Below, in pieces: positions 36,808 through 36,833 of a stretch of 36,833 bases of DNA. The stretch's first letter is position 1; each line of letters opens with the position of its first letter. Source of the DNA: UBA6120 sp035361955 (GTDB lineage: Bacteria; Bacillota_I; Bacilli_A; RFN20; CAG-826); assembly GCA_035361955.1 (NCBI GenBank), contig DAOSDC010000013.1:1-36833 (forward strand). Direction: 5' to 3'. The position numbers and the translations under genes are program-made. The notes beneath the pieces are model-generated. The model saw only the letters and a list, made by a program, of their open reading frames with translations, had not been told where the DNA came from and did no database searches.

Positions 36808-36833
36808 TTATTCTTTTTTAAGTTTAGATAAAT

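Noticed and set aside
1..36833. Reassigned genetic code (TGA as Trp) as in mycoplasmas
   Set aside because: TGA ends several intact genes, including DUF1667, the GGCT-like gene, ylxR and the RNase J-like gene, and conserved Trp positions use TGG.
1..36833. tRNA/rRNA genes, integrase, prophage or attachment sites
   Set aside because: No tRNA cloverleaf with TTCRANY, no rRNA-like stretch and no integrase or intact transposase was seen on either strand by inspection; a tRNAscan or Infernal run would settle it.

Overview
The window is a 36.8 kb chromosomal stretch from a low-to-mid GC Bacillota/Mycoplasmatota-type bacterium. Gene content and order are Gram-positive: rimP-nusA-ylxR-ylxQ-infB-rbfA, truB-ribF-rpsO and pnp, plus an RNase J-family protein and a SpoIIIE-type translocase. 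TGA is a stop (it ends several genes) and Trp is TGG, so the code is standard, unlike true mycoplasmas. NusA has a long charged C-terminal extension. The overall impression is of an Acholeplasma/Izemoplasma/Haloplasma-like lineage; that placement is inference.

Left accessory region (1-10.4 kb). An AT-rich start holds a small membrane protein and the wreck of an RHS/YD-repeat gene. Then come a uracil permease with an apparently leaderless mRNA, a gamma-glutamylcyclotransferase-like protein, a DUF2130 coiled-coil protein, a YefM/YoeB-type toxin-antitoxin pair with a textbook promoter/operator, and a TfoX N-domain protein. A 1 kb gene-free stretch follows with two tandem copies of a ~216 bp unit, each carrying its own intrinsic terminator, then three helically phased 11-bp direct repeats in front of a decayed gene. 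A large MMPL/RND transporter with a divergent TetR regulator closes the region, followed by a 27-nt duplication of the TfoX gene end.

Core information-processing region (10.4-22.2 kb). The rimP-rbfA operon ends in a strong terminator facing a TtcA-type tRNA thiolase fused to an ElaA/YjcF-like GNAT domain. Divergent from it are truB and ribF, followed by rpsO with a candidate S15-binding leader, then pepT and pnp.

Metabolic region (22.2-27.8 kb). Four overlapping genes encode a glycerol-3-phosphate-dehydrogenase-like FAD/[2Fe-2S] protein, a second flavoprotein, a four-cysteine DUF1667 protein and a hexapeptide acetyltransferase. An RNase J paralogue follows in which several metal-ligand positions are replaced, an RNase J2-like state.

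Right region (27.8-36.8 kb). A minus-strand operon encodes a lipoprotein metallophosphatase and two small membrane proteins, one of 48 aa. Divergent from it is spoIIIE, again with an almost absent 5' leader, then acpS, a type I pullulanase, an OB-fold SSB-like protein behind an SD-pairing hairpin, plsC and pyrimidine-nucleoside phosphorylase.

Several promoters carry an extended -10 (TGN-TATAAT). No tRNA, rRNA, CRISPR array, intact transposase or replication origin was seen.
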